NCBI GenBank assembly: GCA_000507305.1
Contig: DF240153.1
Location: 1-64,000, forward strand
Source: Breviolum minutum Mf 1.05b.01
Lineage: Eukaryota; Sar; Dinophyceae; Suessiales; Symbiodiniaceae
Length of the DNA stretch: 64,000 nt
Direction: 5' to 3'
In this document: positions 32,025-41,341 of the stretch, piece after piece
Numbering within the stretch: the first letter of the stretch is position 1
How the letters are laid out: the number at the start of each line of letters is the position of its first letter
Program-made: the position numbers and the translations under genes
The notes under the pieces: model-generated
The model's input: the letters and a program-made list of their open reading frames with translations, nothing else
Told to the model about the DNA's origin: nothing
Databases searched by the model: none

Positions 32025-32650
32025 AGAACTAAACTTACTGAATACTGAAATTTGTTGAATCAAGTATATGAAAACATATTCCTACCATTTTTTTCGATTC
32101 CATGCTGATGTCTATAGCATAGTAAAATTTGGATGGCACACTTTAGTTACCGGTTTCAAACAAGCAAATCCAAGAAGCAGGGGCGGAGCAAAATCAAACA
32201 AATCATCTCCAAGAATAAAAATGATTGTATTGGTCTGCCATGTTGCTGTGTCTTTTTTCGGGTTCGGTGGTTCAGTGAATAGTAACGGTCCAAAGACTTC
32301 CACTTGTCACTGTAATGGTCTTCAAGTGTAATATTTTCAAAAAAAAAAACATATTCCCCAAAAAAAAATTGCTTGCCTTTTAGCTATAGGTGCAATTGTT
32401 TATGAATCCCATTTCCAATCCTAGATCCCGGCAGTTACCTCATCCTCCCCGTTGATACGAAGTCTAACCCAAACCAGCTTCAATTCATCCCAAGCCATTC
32501 TAGCAGCTCCTTTTCACTTGTCTTCCATCTTAATAACTTGTGAACTACTCCCCATATTCGGTAAGCTTCCCAGATACTTCTGGCCAAATTACAACATTTC
32601 ACCAATATGGATTGCCCTGAAATCAAAGGATTCCCTTCCTTAGCTACCTT

Positions 32651-32869
32651 TTAGGGTGAGGTCGTGTCTCCGATATTCTCTCTTCTGTTTTGCACTTTAG
32701 CTGTCTGCGCTAGATAACTTCTGACATGATGTCCACAGAGTTGTTCAATGCCGGACAATGCTTCATAGCCAGGATAAGGGATAATCGGGGGTCCAAGCTC
32801 TGGTGGGTCTTGCAATCCAGGCTGCGAAATGACATAGAGAAGACCCTTTGTTTGAGAATGACTGTCCAC
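32651..32869 (-). CDS. Candidate exon, possible retroelement remnant
   Basis: Minus frame SQTKGLLYVISQPGLQDPPE then PPIIPYPGYEALSGIEQLCG. A second frame (ILKQRVFSMSFRSLDCKTHQ) is also open. The adjacent region 32450-32640 shows coding-like minus frames too (for example SILVKCCNLARSIWEAYRIW). Two frames open over 200 bases suggests old frameshifted coding sequence rather than an active gene. Confidence 0.3.
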   Translation of the reverse strand: MDSHSQTKGLLYVISQPGLQDPPELGPPIIPYPGYEALSGIEQLCGHHVRSYLAQTAKVQNRRENIGDTTSP

Positions 32870-33207
32870 TCATGTGCTAGATCTTTTCCAAATTGACGAT
32901 GTTTTTTCAGAGGACTTGTGGTATACTATCTAGTACGTAGGCTGTACAGGGCACGGTGTACAGTGTGCAGTACAAAAGTATTGTAGTCACGGCAAAATCT
33001 ATGAAAAACTATTGATCAGTTGATGGCTGATGACAATTCCTGAAGTTCCTCCAATTCCAAGTTCTTTCCTTTTCAACGGTTATTTCTTGCGTCATCTTTT
33101 AAGACATGCAATGTATCATCTCTGTGAACGAATGGAATCAACGCATAGCAGCAAAAACGTTTCCGTTGTTGCAAATCTGAGCCGCACACCCCGTTCGCTC
33201 AAAGACT

Positions 33208-33338
33208 CTGCAATTTTGCACACAGATCGTGTTTTTGTGCGTCCATTGCATACGCCAGGATCCCATCAAATCGCGCCTTTCCGAGCGTGATCATGGTGAT
33301 CCTGCAGCCAATATACGAATACGGAGAAGCCGTTGCAG
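33208..33338 (-). CDS. Exon 4 of the 33-34 kb minus gene
   Basis: Begins after TTGAACATTAG and reads ATASPYSYIGCRITMITLGK then ARFDGILAYAMDAQKHDLCA. The intron separating it from exon 3 is only 39 bases and its phase (two bases completing the codon begun at G of exon 3) agrees exactly. The end is uncertain; the frame stops shortly after KLQSL, so either the protein continues through a donor near there or this is the C-terminus. No domain recognised. Confidence 0.55.
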
Positions 33339-33377
33339 CTAATGTTCAAAGAGCTCCTCTGGACATGACAGCCTCAC

Positions 33378-33564
33378 CACCAGTCTCTGTGATGATGATA
33401 GGGATTCGCGAAGGATCCACAAGTTTCGTCCTTGCTGGACCAAACCACTTGGGTTTTCCACCTTGCGGTCCTCTGAAAGCTGACCATGTCGCCAGTTCGA
33501 TGGATTGGGGATGCATCGGTCGGGGGACGTGAAATAATCCCTTTTTTCCAGGGAGACCTCCCCC
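33378..33564 (-). CDS. Exon 3 of the 33-34 kb minus gene
   Basis: Acceptor GGGGATTCTTTCAG, donor ACTGGTG/GTGAGG. The frame reads GGGLPGKKGLFHVPRPMHPQ, SIELATWSAFRGPQGGKPKW and FGPARTKLVDPSRIPIIITE. It starts in phase 0 and ends in phase 1, matching both neighbours. Basic and aromatic residues with a hydrophobic strand (PIIIT) look like a genuine folded domain, but I do not recognise it. Confidence 0.65.
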
Positions 33565-33635
33565 CTGAAAGAATCCCCGAAAATAACTTGGTATACAACA
33601 AGCAACCACTGTGAACTGAACACCCTGGAACCCAC

Positions 33636-33792
33636 CCCCCGGAGCTGCCTGGTGTGCGTTTGAAGGCAGAATGTGCCCGTTGCAACTGCTTGAAGAGCTG
33701 CCACTCCGTACCCGTAGGACGTCGCTCCCCAAAGGCGGCGATGCGATGGGAAGGAAAGCGTTGCCTTGGCAACGGGTCCCTCGTACCGACAC
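33636..33792 (-). CDS. Exon 2 of the 33-34 kb minus gene
   Basis: Acceptor TTTTGTTAG, donor CGGGGG/GTGGGT. In the phase dictated by exon 1 (one base) and exon 3 (phase 0) it reads YEGPVAKATLSFPSHRRLWG, ATSYGYGVAALQAVATG and FCLQTHTRQLRG; 157 bases fits exactly. Another frame (FPSHRIAAFGERRPTGTEWQ...) is equally protein-like, so the frame choice depends on the splice assignment. All minus frames are open here, which is unusual. Confidence 0.55.
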
Positions 33793-33886
33793 CTAACAAA
33801 AAAATGGCGCTATACAACACCTATAGCTGTAGTATTACCATCTTTTGATTGTTCAAGTCTTCTCGTCTCATATTTTTTTTCCACAC

Positions 33887-34005
33887 AAATTTTTGCTTCG
33901 CTGCTCCTCATTCAATAGGGAGGAACCCTTGCCCAAAGTGGATTTTTGACCGGTCTGGCCGGCAAGGTGCACCAACATTTGACAAACTTCTTCACCTCGA
34001 CCCAC
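33887..34005 (-). CDS. Exon 1 (most upstream seen) of the 33-34 kb minus gene
   Basis: Acceptor GCCGTTTCTCAG, donor AAATTT/GTGTGG. The frame reads VGRGEEVCQMLVHLAGQTGQ then KSTLGKGSSLLNEEQRSKN. The acceptor shows that earlier exons should exist at higher coordinates, but none is evident before the family L and D elements at 34150-34457. The small introns of this gene (94, 71 and 39 bases) contain no MITE. Confidence 0.55.
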
Positions 34006-34149
34006 CTGAGAAACGGCAACAAAACCCCGTATCTGGAGTTACAACTGGTAGGGGCCCACTTGAGAAAGCTCATTATGGGAATCCCTATTAACCCAAACAC
34101 TATTTCATGGAATGCTAGGTGGCGGTTTCAAGGATTTTTGATCTATTTG

Positions 34150-34258
34150 TGACGAATATACGGTTTGGTTGAGAGAGTTCCTTATAATGGCTTATACTTA
34201 TAATCCCTATATAACTGGGATTTCATCCCCTACATATACAGCTAATAACACCCGGGTC
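34150..34258. mobile_element. Family L element, partial
   Basis: GAGAGTTCCTTATAATGGCT, TTATAATCCCTATATAACTG and GATTTCATCCCCTACATATA match the internal part of family L. Confidence 0.5.
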
Positions 34259-34339
34259 AACTGGTCAAATGTTGATTTTGCTTAAAAGAAAGCTTCTATA
34301 GAAAAGTTTTGCATTCGAAAATTACACTTAGATTCACCT

Positions 34340-34457
34340 GCTTGGATGTCCCAGGAAGTTAGTAAAGGGGTAGCAAGTGGGTTATAACCCCAATGTACCC
34401 CATTTATAAGTAGGTTATAACCCATTTACCATTTACTAACTTCCTGGGACATCCAAG
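34340..34457. mobile_element. MITE-like element, family D
   Basis: GCTTGGATGTCCCAGGAAGT on the left and ACTTCCTGGGACATCCAAG on the right; inner GGGTTATAACCC and GGTTATAACCC. Confidence 0.9.
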
Positions 34458-34852
34458 AGGTGCGAAGCCACCCCCACCGACCGTTGCGACCCGAACTGCT
34501 TGGAAAATTTAGGATCGGGAAAATGGTCACGATCAGCACAGCCCAGTTTGTGTCTTGAAAGGTAATGAAATCTAATGGTCCATCAAAACAGCGAAAACTA
34601 TCACCAAAAATCACCAATGAAACAATTCTCTTAGAGGTTTTGAAGAGATGTAAAATTCATGTTTGAAGTTCTTTTCTCTCCTTAAAACAAACATAACCTT
34701 GGATGTGTGCACCACTTTTTCTTGAGAGACTTCTCTCATCTTCACACTTCTAAGTGCCATTGGGGTGAGTTTTTGTCCCTCGTTGTTCCACTGAAATTCA
34801 TCATGACATGGGAAATAGCAACATTCCATCCAAAATTGAATGGTACCTTACC

Positions 34853-34916
34853 AACGGACCCCTAAGTAAGTTGCTAGAGTTACTAGATACTCAGGTTTAG
34901 GGGTCCGTTCACTGGG
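34853..34916. repeat. Hairpin with 13-bp perfect arms
   Basis: AACGGACCCCTAA and TTAGGGGTCCGTT are inverted with a 35-40 base loop containing CTAGAGTTACTAGATACTCAGG. Confidence 0.75.
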
Positions 34917-35147
34917 TCCTGTTGGGGATTTCTTGGAATATAGCAACATGCTTTGGTAATAATGATCCCTAAGCCTGAGTATATCTCAGCATCTCTATTA
35001 CACCCACTTTTCCAAGTGACTATATACTGACTACAATTGACTCACTATCATTTGCCCATAAGAATTTTGGTGCGGGACAGGTTCTGGAAAAAGCTTGGAT
35101 TCATCTTGAGTCTAAACTTTGTTGGTTTTCCATTTTACAGTCACCAA

Positions 35148-35300
35148 GCATTTCAGGTACCTTAAAATGGAGGAATCCTCACCTATATCAGCTGTATGGA
35201 TACGGCTTATATAAGAAAAAACCACCCCCAAAACAGCCTTAGGTTCAGTGCCTCCACCAGGAATAAGTATATCTCAGCCCCTCTACCAGGAAGAAAAAGG
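35148..35300. mobile_element. Family N element
   Basis: AGCATTTCAGGTACCTTAAA, then the palindrome AGCTGTATGGATACGGCTTA as at 8611. The right arm is degraded. Confidence 0.65.
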
Positions 35301-35359
35301 TGCAATGGATAACTAGTCAGTATCCCTCTTCAAATCTTCCATTGAGCTTTTAGTAGGGG

Positions 35360-35500
35360 GTCCGTGGAAGTGATCGTAGCAATCGTTTGTAAGTTGGTTT
35401 CTACTATGGCCGATTTACGGGACGTAAACAACCTACTTACAGTATATAGGGGTTAGTCGATCCATTCACTATAAGTACCAGCAGGACATTTCAGTAGGTA
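35360..35500. mobile_element. Family E element
   Basis: GAAGTGATCGTAGCAATCG, TTTGTAAGTTGGTTTCTAC and CACTATAAGTACCAGCAGGAC. Confidence 0.55.
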
Positions 35501-35519
35501 TTTTTTCCCTCTCCTACGA

Positions 35520-36060
35520 TACGCTGATCGAAAATTTGGGCCCTACTTGGTATTATGATCCCATTATGGTTGGGGATTTTTGGCACCCCCCAGCTGCAGT
35601 TTCATCGGTTCATCGCTCCCTTCGGTTCGTACCAGCTAGATTTATTTACCAACAGGTTTTTCTACGCCACATTGTTTTTGCTTGACATTCTGACAACCTC
35701 ATGCCTTTTATTCTCCTGAAAAATGGTGTTTTTGTTAGCATCTTTAAATGTACTTGCAGCAAGGGTTTCCAACAAAAGTTTCAAACGCAGAAGTTTCCAA
35801 CACAAAAGCTTTCAACAAAAGCTTCCGACACACAAGTTCCCAAGAAAGGCACATGCTTCATAGGATCTTGAAATTGCCATCTGCCATCCTGCTGTTGCAC
35901 CTGATTTTTTTGCAAAAGTGGAGGCTGGTGGAATCAGAATCATTATCGAAGAAATCCTTTGGAGGAAGAGTTGAACTTAGAAGTTACCCAAAAAAAACAA
36001 AGGAAGACTATCCAGTAGTTGTGATACAAACCCAGTAAACCCTACTGAACACCAGGTGTA
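35520..36060. other. No confident gene; Phe-Asn-Lys tandem region
   Basis: At 35755-35850 a degenerate 15-base unit (AAGTTTCCAACACAAA and variants) repeats about five times, giving a plus frame of SNxxxFNK repeats. A 96-codon plus frame (35748-36038) is mostly this repeat. Confidence 0.5.
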
Positions 36061-36275
36061 AATGGGTGTAACTAACTAGGGATAAATCCACATTTCCACC
36101 AGTTTGGTGGGCCCATTAGTGTATGATTCCAACAAGACAGGCACCATCACCAGTTCTAAGTAGGGGCCCATATCTCTTATAGGGAGTGAAGAAAAAAACA
36201 GTTACCCACTTGTAAGGCCATTTATAGAGGTTCTTCGACTCCGTTTGTAATGATCGGCCTGGGGCGCATCTTATA
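36060..36275. mobile_element. Family S composite
   Basis: AAATGGGTGTAACTAACTAG and TTGGTGGGCCCATTAG, then GTAGGGGCCCATATCTC and GGCCTGGGGCGCATCTTATACC. Paired GGGCCCAT blocks. Confidence 0.4.
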
Positions 36276-36298
36276 CCAACCAAAGCGCAATTTGCGAT

Positions 36299-36650
36299 TT
36301 ACTCTTCAATGGGGTCCTTCCAAGATTTGTTGGATTGAAATTGATGGATTTTCCACTTCATGATGGCAGAGTTTACTGAAAATGACGAAATTGCTGCAGT
36401 CTGCATTACTGCGACATTTTGCCAAGGCGCACTGTCATCAATCAATTGGATCACAGGGACCATACGCTGTTTCTTTTTTTCTCCAGGCTTCAGATAGGCA
36501 CGCAAGGGCGTGGTATCCTCAAGAGAGGAATCCACAAGAGAGGAATCCACAAGAGAAAGTTGAGAGAAGTTGAGAGAAGTTGATAATTGCGAAGTGAATG
36601 CCAAAAACTTGGACCTGTATGGTGAGGGGAGCTGTTGCTTTTTGTTGGCG

Positions 36651-36682
<32 letters not shown>

Positions 36683-36724
36683 GATGATGATAATGATGAC
36701 TACGGAAGATGATGATCTCTGCAA
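36299..36724 (-). CDS. Candidate minus-strand ORF with its own stop, unknown
   Basis: Open for 141 codons and ended by TAA. The N-terminal part is low complexity: the (ATC)n tract translates as poly-Ile and is probably not coding. From ANKKQQLPSPYRSKFLAFTS the translation becomes protein-like, has a VDSSLVDSSLEDTT repeat, then KPGEKKKQRMVPVIQLIDDS, APWQNVAVMQTAAISSFSVN and a C-terminus SNKSWKDPIEE. Codon use is AT-richer than in the 33-40 kb exons. No family recognised. The upstream limit is best placed after the microsatellite (about 36648). Confidence 0.4.
36649..36712. repeat. (GAT)n microsatellite
   Basis: Interrupted GATGATGAT repeats; responsible for poly-Ile, poly-His and poly-Asp open frames. 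Confidence 0.95.
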
Positions 36725-37057
36725 ACACTACGATCATTAATAAGCATCCATCCAAAAACACCACCAGAATTGCAAACGGCACCCTTGAAATAAGGCCGTA
36801 CTGAAGGCTTATTAAGCATGGGTTTCCCTTCATAAGGCCGTATTGAACCGTTATTTCTAGGACGGGTAGGGAGCCCCTTGAAATAGGGCCCTTTAAAATA
36901 ACGCCTACTCAAGGGATGGAAATATATTTGGTTGTATGACTTGTTCCTTCAATTTTTCGATTCAAAAAAACTCCAAACAGAAACACTTTTGCCAGAAACG
37001 TCGAACAAAAATCGCGGTAATTACCAGATATTTACTGAATCGTGTTTATATTACCCA

Positions 37058-37146
37058 AAGAATCCATGTATGGTATATCACCCTACATTTGGTTGATTTC
37101 ATTGGTACATGTAGCTGAGAATACCATGCATGGATCCTATGGGATA
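37058..37146. mobile_element. MITE-like element, family H
   Basis: AGAATCCATGTATGGTATAT on the left, GAATACCATGCATGGATCCT on the right. Confidence 0.75.
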
Positions 37147-37351
37147 CAAAATAATATGTATATTAAACCGCATATGATATAGGAGCAAAAAGGTCCCCAA
37201 AGGGTGTTTGAACAAAATCCCAAGTGTTCTAGTTTCTGGGCATGGCTTGTTATTTCTATTCTGGGCAAATTACTACAACTCCAAAACCTGCCTGATCAGG
37301 GCATGTTGGGGAAAAATCATCCCTTGCAATCACCACCCATTTTTGAAAGAC

Positions 37352-37554
37352 CAACTGTAGACGGCGACGATTAATCCCATGCCGGCCGGGGAAGCAAAGA
37401 CACGACCTTCGTTTGAAATGCAAATGCCATCTCCGTATTTCTGTAGGACTGGGAAGCAGCCTTTGATGCAAGCTGTCTTGGTGTCGACAAACAGCAAAAC
37501 TTCCGCCCCGTCATGGGCCCGGTTTGTGCCACCACAAGGGGGCTGTCCCCTTGG
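37352..37554 (-). CDS. Exon of the 37-40 kb minus gene, unknown domain
   Basis: Most 3-prime exon seen. The best frame reads QPPCGGTNRAHDGAEVLLFV, DTKTACIKGCFPVLQKYGDG and ICISNEGRVFASPAGMGLIV, then AVYSW before a donor (GTTG/GTCTTT). Alternating hydrophobic strands and Gly turns are typical of a beta-rich domain. The frame is open upstream only to an in-frame TGA at about 37583, so an acceptor (CTTGCTCAG) is placed at 37555. Another frame is open too (VAQTGPMTGRKFCC), less convincing. Confidence 0.55.
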
Positions 37555-38134
37555 CTGAGCAAGTGGCTGGCCGTTTCATTGGCCTGGTTGCGGGCCCAAA
37601 GTGCCCATGCCAGCATGGGTGCGAGACATGGCAATTCAGCAAAGCAGGGGCGAATATTTTTACGTAGAAATGGTTTGAGCCAGAGCTGACATGTACACGT
37701 ATAAGGTTTTTAAGGAAAGTAGGGCATCCACTTGGACAGGATAAGCGAGAAACATCATTGCATGCTAAACCCATGCAAATCTTGTTCCCGTAGTGGCCTC
37801 AATGGTCTTCTGAATGGAATGGCCCGCCCCCTAAAATATAGGGCGTTTCAATTTGCATTTCTAAGAAGAATTCAACCTAGAACAAGGTGCTTAATACTTG
37901 ACCAAAGACTCAACCACAACCACAACAGCACAAGCACAAGCACAACCGGACGACTGCTGCAACAGTCAATGACATAACACCACGCACAGACGCGCTTTTT
38001 CGCCTAGGTCTTCAATGGCCCGTCTTCATGTCAAAGGTCTTCAATGGCTCGAACCTCCTGCCGCATATGCTCATGGATCAATGAAGGAGTCAGTGTTTTA
38101 TGGCTGTTTTCTTGTTGCGTTCATTGAAACTTAC

Positions 38135-38230
38135 GATTCACAACATGTCGCTCCTCCAACGAGAAGGTCCCAATGTGCTTCGCCCGGCGCATGCCATCTG
38201 ACGACATGGAAGCCCCATTACCTCCAGATG
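38135..38230 (-). CDS. Exon of the 37-40 kb minus gene
   Basis: Ends at the best donor in the gene (GTGAATC/GTAAGT). The frame reads SGGNGASMSSDGMRRAKHIG then TFSLEERHVVN. The upstream acceptor is placed at AGCTGGAAG so that the phase agrees with the exon above (CAA G + CA). That would make a 49-base intron with a GC donor. The Ser/Gly-rich start suggests a linker. Confidence 0.5.
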
Positions 38231-38279
38231 CTTCCAGCTTTCCAAGTCTTTTTTGCGTATGTGAGTCAATGTGGGTGGC

Positions 38280-38395
38280 CTTGGTACAGCAGCGTGTTGT
38301 CAACAAAGAACTTCGCCGCTGACCCACGGGCATTCCATTGCATCAGGTGCAAGGAGCCATCCTTACAGTGGTTCTTCCACGGAAACATGTCAAGG
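38280..38395 (-). CDS. Exon of the 37-40 kb minus gene
   Basis: The frame reads LDMFPWKNHCKDGSLHLMQW then NARGSAAKFFVDNTLLYQG, a very protein-like sequence. The upstream boundary may be ACATACAG (38396) or further up (AATTAG at 38430). The downstream boundary is a GC-type donor (CAAG/GCCACC). Non-GT donors are known in dinoflagellate genes, which supports but does not prove this assignment. Confidence 0.55.
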
Positions 38396-38422
38396 CTGTA
38401 TGTCAAACTCGGCGCCGTTTTA

Positions 38423-38554
38423 CATGATGCTAATTAGCCATTTGCGAAATATCTCATCAGCTGAGGTTGCCCCAGCGTCATCGAAACGGAAGCCGCCATG
38501 AAGGTCCGACACCACAATGGCCTTTGTGGACGGCTGACGCCCGCGGAAGGCCAC
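38423..38554 (-). CDS. Exon of the 37-40 kb minus gene
   Basis: The frame after CTGTGGCAG reads VAFRGRQPSTKAIVVSDLHG, GFRFDDAGATSADEIFRKWL then ISIM before TAA. The VVSDLHG string recalls the D-x-H metal motif of calcineurin-type phosphoesterases, but no second metal motif is seen, so this is only a hint. A long alternative frame continuous with the exon above (38434-38757) is open but less natural. Confidence 0.55.
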
Positions 38555-38634
38555 CTGCCACAGTGCTCTATCAGAGGCGGTGGTAACAAGAAATCTTCAA
38601 GAAAATGCCAAAGAAGTTTCTTAAGACATCGGTC

Positions 38635-38730
38635 CGTGAGCTGGAGCCTCCCATTTTCATGGAGCAGCAGGTACTCGTCATTCCGGCCACTTGCGACGTG
38701 CCACCACTTTAGCACCAAGGTGTTTCCAAG
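38635..38730 (-). CDS. Exon of the 37-40 kb minus gene
   Basis: After CGGCAGGTTCAG the frame reads LGNTLVLKWWHVASGRNDEY then LLLHENGRLQLT. The donor is not canonical; a GA-type site (CTCACG/GACCG) in phase 0 would join the next exon. Other minus frames contain stops. Just upstream is the AT microsatellite with the assembly gap. Confidence 0.5.
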
Positions 38731-38773
38731 CTGAACCTGCCGTTTTAGCCAAGTCATTTCACATAAAGTATGC

Positions 38774-38776
38774 NNN
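38774..38776. other. Assembly gap (NNN)
   Basis: Three undetermined bases immediately before an AT-rich microsatellite, inside an intron of the 37-40 kb gene. Confidence 0.99.
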
Positions 38777-38795
38777 TTATATAATACAAATATAA

Positions 38796-38826
<31 letters not shown>

Positions 38827-38842
38827 AAATACATATACCTTT
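38777..38842. repeat. (AT)n microsatellite
   Basis: Long TATATA runs adjoining the gap; the true length is probably uncertain. Confidence 0.95.
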
Positions 38843-38929
38843 TACTTCATGTTTTCTAGGGGACGCAAGAAGCAAGCACATGAATGAATATGCAGCACCC
38901 TTGATGCTGATGTGATTTCAACGCGCAAC

Positions 38930-39129
38930 TAAGCCATTGACGGGCTTGGGGCCATAACGGTCTGCTACGCGCCTTGCTGAGAGCTGCAACGTCTCTGACG
39001 GTTGCATCAGGTTGAGCATACTCACAATGTGAGGTGGCGACAGACGCTTCTGCGGATGCTCTTGCATGGCACCTGAACCCTGAAGGCACTCGAACCACAC
39101 AACAAACAATCTGCCATATCCAACACGCA
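38930..39129 (-). CDS. Exon of the 37-40 kb minus gene
   Basis: Acceptor CTTACAATTTGCAG, donor GGCTTA/GTTGCG. The frame reads RVGYGRLFVVWFECLQGSGA, MQEHPQKRLSPPHIVSMLNL, MQPSETLQLSARRVADRYGP and KPVNGL. It begins with two bases that complete the valine codon begun in the exon above, so phases agree. 200 bases; no stop before the donor. Family not recognised. Confidence 0.6.
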
Positions 39130-39216
39130 CTGCAAATTGTAAGAGGAAATGGTGAAAGCAACTGTGCCTGGCATGTTTGCACGAGAAATCTGAAGTACTT
39201 CGGGAGCTTCAGAAAC

Positions 39217-39314
39217 CAATCCCGGTGAGGCCGCAGGTCCAAAAGACATAGGTGAAGATGCAGGGTGGCTCATCAGGCAGATGATGCGCGGCGGCAAATG
39301 CGAAACCGATGCAG
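39217..39314 (-). CDS. Exon of the 37-40 kb minus gene, hydrophobic
   Basis: Acceptor GTGTTGTCTTACAG, donor GGGATTG/GTTTCT. The frame in phase with both neighbours reads CIGFAFAAAHHLPDEPPCIF then TYVFWTCGLTGI. This looks like membrane or buried segments. A second frame over the same bases (SFGPAASPGLVSEAPEVLQI) is open across the donor, but phase agreement (2/1 and 1/2) favours the one given. Confidence 0.55.
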
Positions 39315-39463
39315 CTGTAAGACAACACTAGCATTGAAGAGTATTATTATGAATGCAAAGAACGAAAGCAGCACTGAGAAATACAACAACTGAGACTGAC
39401 AATGTGTTGCTCGTCGTGGTCGGCCTGTGCTATAAGGACATGTAGTCGGGCAATAGATAGCAC

Positions 39464-39707
39464 CTGACACGGCCCTGCGCTTTCAAAACTTTTGCATTTA
39501 GCGAGGTAGAGCTCTGCTGCAAAATCAAATCGGGTGAAACAATGCGATATGCATCGCACCAGGATGGCACGCGGCCTCCTCCAGCCAGAATTGCTTGAAG
39601 GGGTAGAAAGCGGTCCCCAGCTCCCCAACGATCTGCGTCTTGCCAGCCAGGTCCACTCTTGGAAGTTTCAATGGCCTTCAATGAAACCCGTGGCAGAATT
39701 CGTGCAC
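39464..39707 (-). CDS. Exon of the 37-40 kb minus gene
   Basis: Acceptor AATATTTATAG, donor GTGTCAG/GTGCTA. The frame reads ARILPRVSLKAIETSKSGPG, WQDADRWGAGDRFLPLQAIL, AGGGRVPSWCDAYRIVSPDL and ILQQSSTSLNAKVLKAQGRV. 244 bases, ending in phase 2, which fits the next exon. Rich in plausible secondary structure; no family recognised. Confidence 0.65.
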
Positions 39708-40050
39708 CTATAAATATTTGCGTATAAGTCAGAATTACAATGAAGCCGAAATAGCCTCACGGCTTGTGAGGGGGCCTTGGCATGGACAGGAAAAGGATGG
39801 AAGAAAAAGGTCATGCTTTCAATCGAGACAAGGCACCACAGCCCCTTTTTCTTATTCTGTGAACGGTCAAAAATTCAAGACAAACAGTACAATACCAATA
39901 ACAACCTGCTGTGTGATCAAACTTTTGTAGATGCGACTTGTGCTCTCAATCTAACTCTATAGTTTCACATGCAACACGGGCGACTATGCGATCTAATGAA
40001 CAGCCAAGTCACTGTTCTTCATTCTGCAAGCTCCTCACATGGAGTCAGAC

Positions 40051-40289
40051 TTGATGGAAGAAATACGCTTTGCCCAGGACCATGTGGGCAGGTAGCCCAC
40101 TGGCCAAGGACTTGAGACTGTAAGCGCATATTATCCGGCCTCTTTGCGCCCTCATATCTGGCTTCAGGGAAAGGCCCTTTGCTTCCACGACGGCCCTGAA
40201 GGACCGCATGGCCGCGTAATATCCAAGCTCCATAGCCATCGCCATTGACGCTGCGCAACAAAAGAGCGCGGGTTCGACGGTCACAGTGG
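40051..40289 (-). CDS. Exon of the 37-40 kb minus gene (most upstream seen)
   Basis: Acceptor CTTGGCACAAG, donor CATCAA/GTCTGA. The frame reads TVTVEPALFCCAASMAMAME, LGYYAAMRSFRAVVEAKGLS, LKPDMRAQRGRIICAYSLKS and LASGLPAHMVLGKAYFFHQ. The Met/Ala-rich helix followed by a basic segment is coding-like. A second frame (GDGYGAWILRGHAVLQGRRG...) is also open over most of the island. It may belong to the same gene as the exons below or be its neighbour. Confidence 0.55.
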
Positions 40290-40439
40290 CTTGTGCCAAG
40301 TATATAGTGGTATACCTGGATGGAGAATCAGAAAAGAACCTTCCCTTGGCTAGGCATTGTTTGTGGTCAGCGTGTCACATGTTTGATTTCCTAATTTGAA
40401 TGCAGGTAGCGGCCTGGAGGGACACCTGAAAATCAAAAT

Positions 40440-40577
40440 TCATTGCAACCCTGAAGTTTAACGTGGTCCAACAGAAAATCAGCGGGAAATGGAGACCCCT
40501 TTTGAAAACCATCATTTTCAGCTTCCATTCCTTAAACTTTGGAGGAAAAATTGGATTTTTAAGGGGTCCCTTGGAGG
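40440..40577. mobile_element. Family B-like element, diverged
   Basis: AACCCTGAAGTTTAACGTGG on the left, CTTAAACTTTGGAGG on the right, ACCATCATTTTCAGCTTCC inside. Confidence 0.5.
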
Positions 40578-40825
40578 TGTGTAATTCTTAATCTTCCGCA
40601 ATGCTTTCCTCTTGTTCCCTAAGATTCCCTAAGAAACCCTGGGTAAGGGAAGCCTGACATACCCTTTAGGAAACATCAACACCCATCATTCGAATGCTTA
40701 AAGCAAGGTCAACATCACTCCATCCTCTTTGCCACGCGTCCATGACATAGGGGATGCGCAATTCTTCCAGCACCACCCAACTCACCTAATGTTGACCAGC
40801 AAAATGTTCACCCGGGTGCCTCCAT

Positions 40826-40940
40826 ATCCCATACCATGGAACTGGTATATTTACCTGCATGAATGGTTGACTTTCGTGGTAAATCTAGGTATATATATAT
40901 ATATATACGTATGTATACCAGTCCCATGGATCCTATGCGT
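40826..40940. mobile_element. MITE-like element, family H with internal (AT)n
   Basis: TACCATGGAACTGGTATATT on the left, ATACCAGTCCCATGGATCCT on the right; (TA)n at 40888-40906. Confidence 0.8.
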
Positions 40941-41341
40941 ATTAGATGAAGGTGAGAATTGTCAAAAGAATCTACAGAAAATCTGATGATGTTTTTTTGT
41001 TTCGCCATCTTGACCCCAACAGCGTTAAAAGCCAATCTCGCTATTCCAACGTGCCTGACAAGATGGGCCCCAGTTGTAAGGAGGATTTGTTTCTCCACTT
41101 GGGCTGAAATTACCACAGTCACCCAGTTGTTTTCCGCCTAAAGGCCCCTTTCAGCTGCATTCCTATTATGGGCCTATCTTGAACAAATCTGGGCCATTTT
41201 CTTATAAATCCTTAACCTGAATCTTTCTGCCATTTTGGGGCCCGGATTCCCGTACTAAACCACCATTTAGGGGTGACCAAAACCGGCGGGAAAGATCGTT
41301 TTAATAAATTGCCTAGACAAATTCTTCGATTCCAAAAACAC

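Noticed and set aside
34458..34560. Plus frame after a family D element (VRSHPHRPLRPELLGKF...)
   Set aside because: Its second half (GCACAGCCCAGTT) is repeat family R and the minus strand is equally open, so I did not call it as an exon.
36519..36833. Minus frame with a His-rich stretch
   Set aside because: Translation of the (GAT)n microsatellite in another frame.
38423..38554. Metallophosphoesterase assignment from VVSDLHG
   Set aside because: Only one of the several required metal-binding motifs is seen, so the name was not given to the gene.
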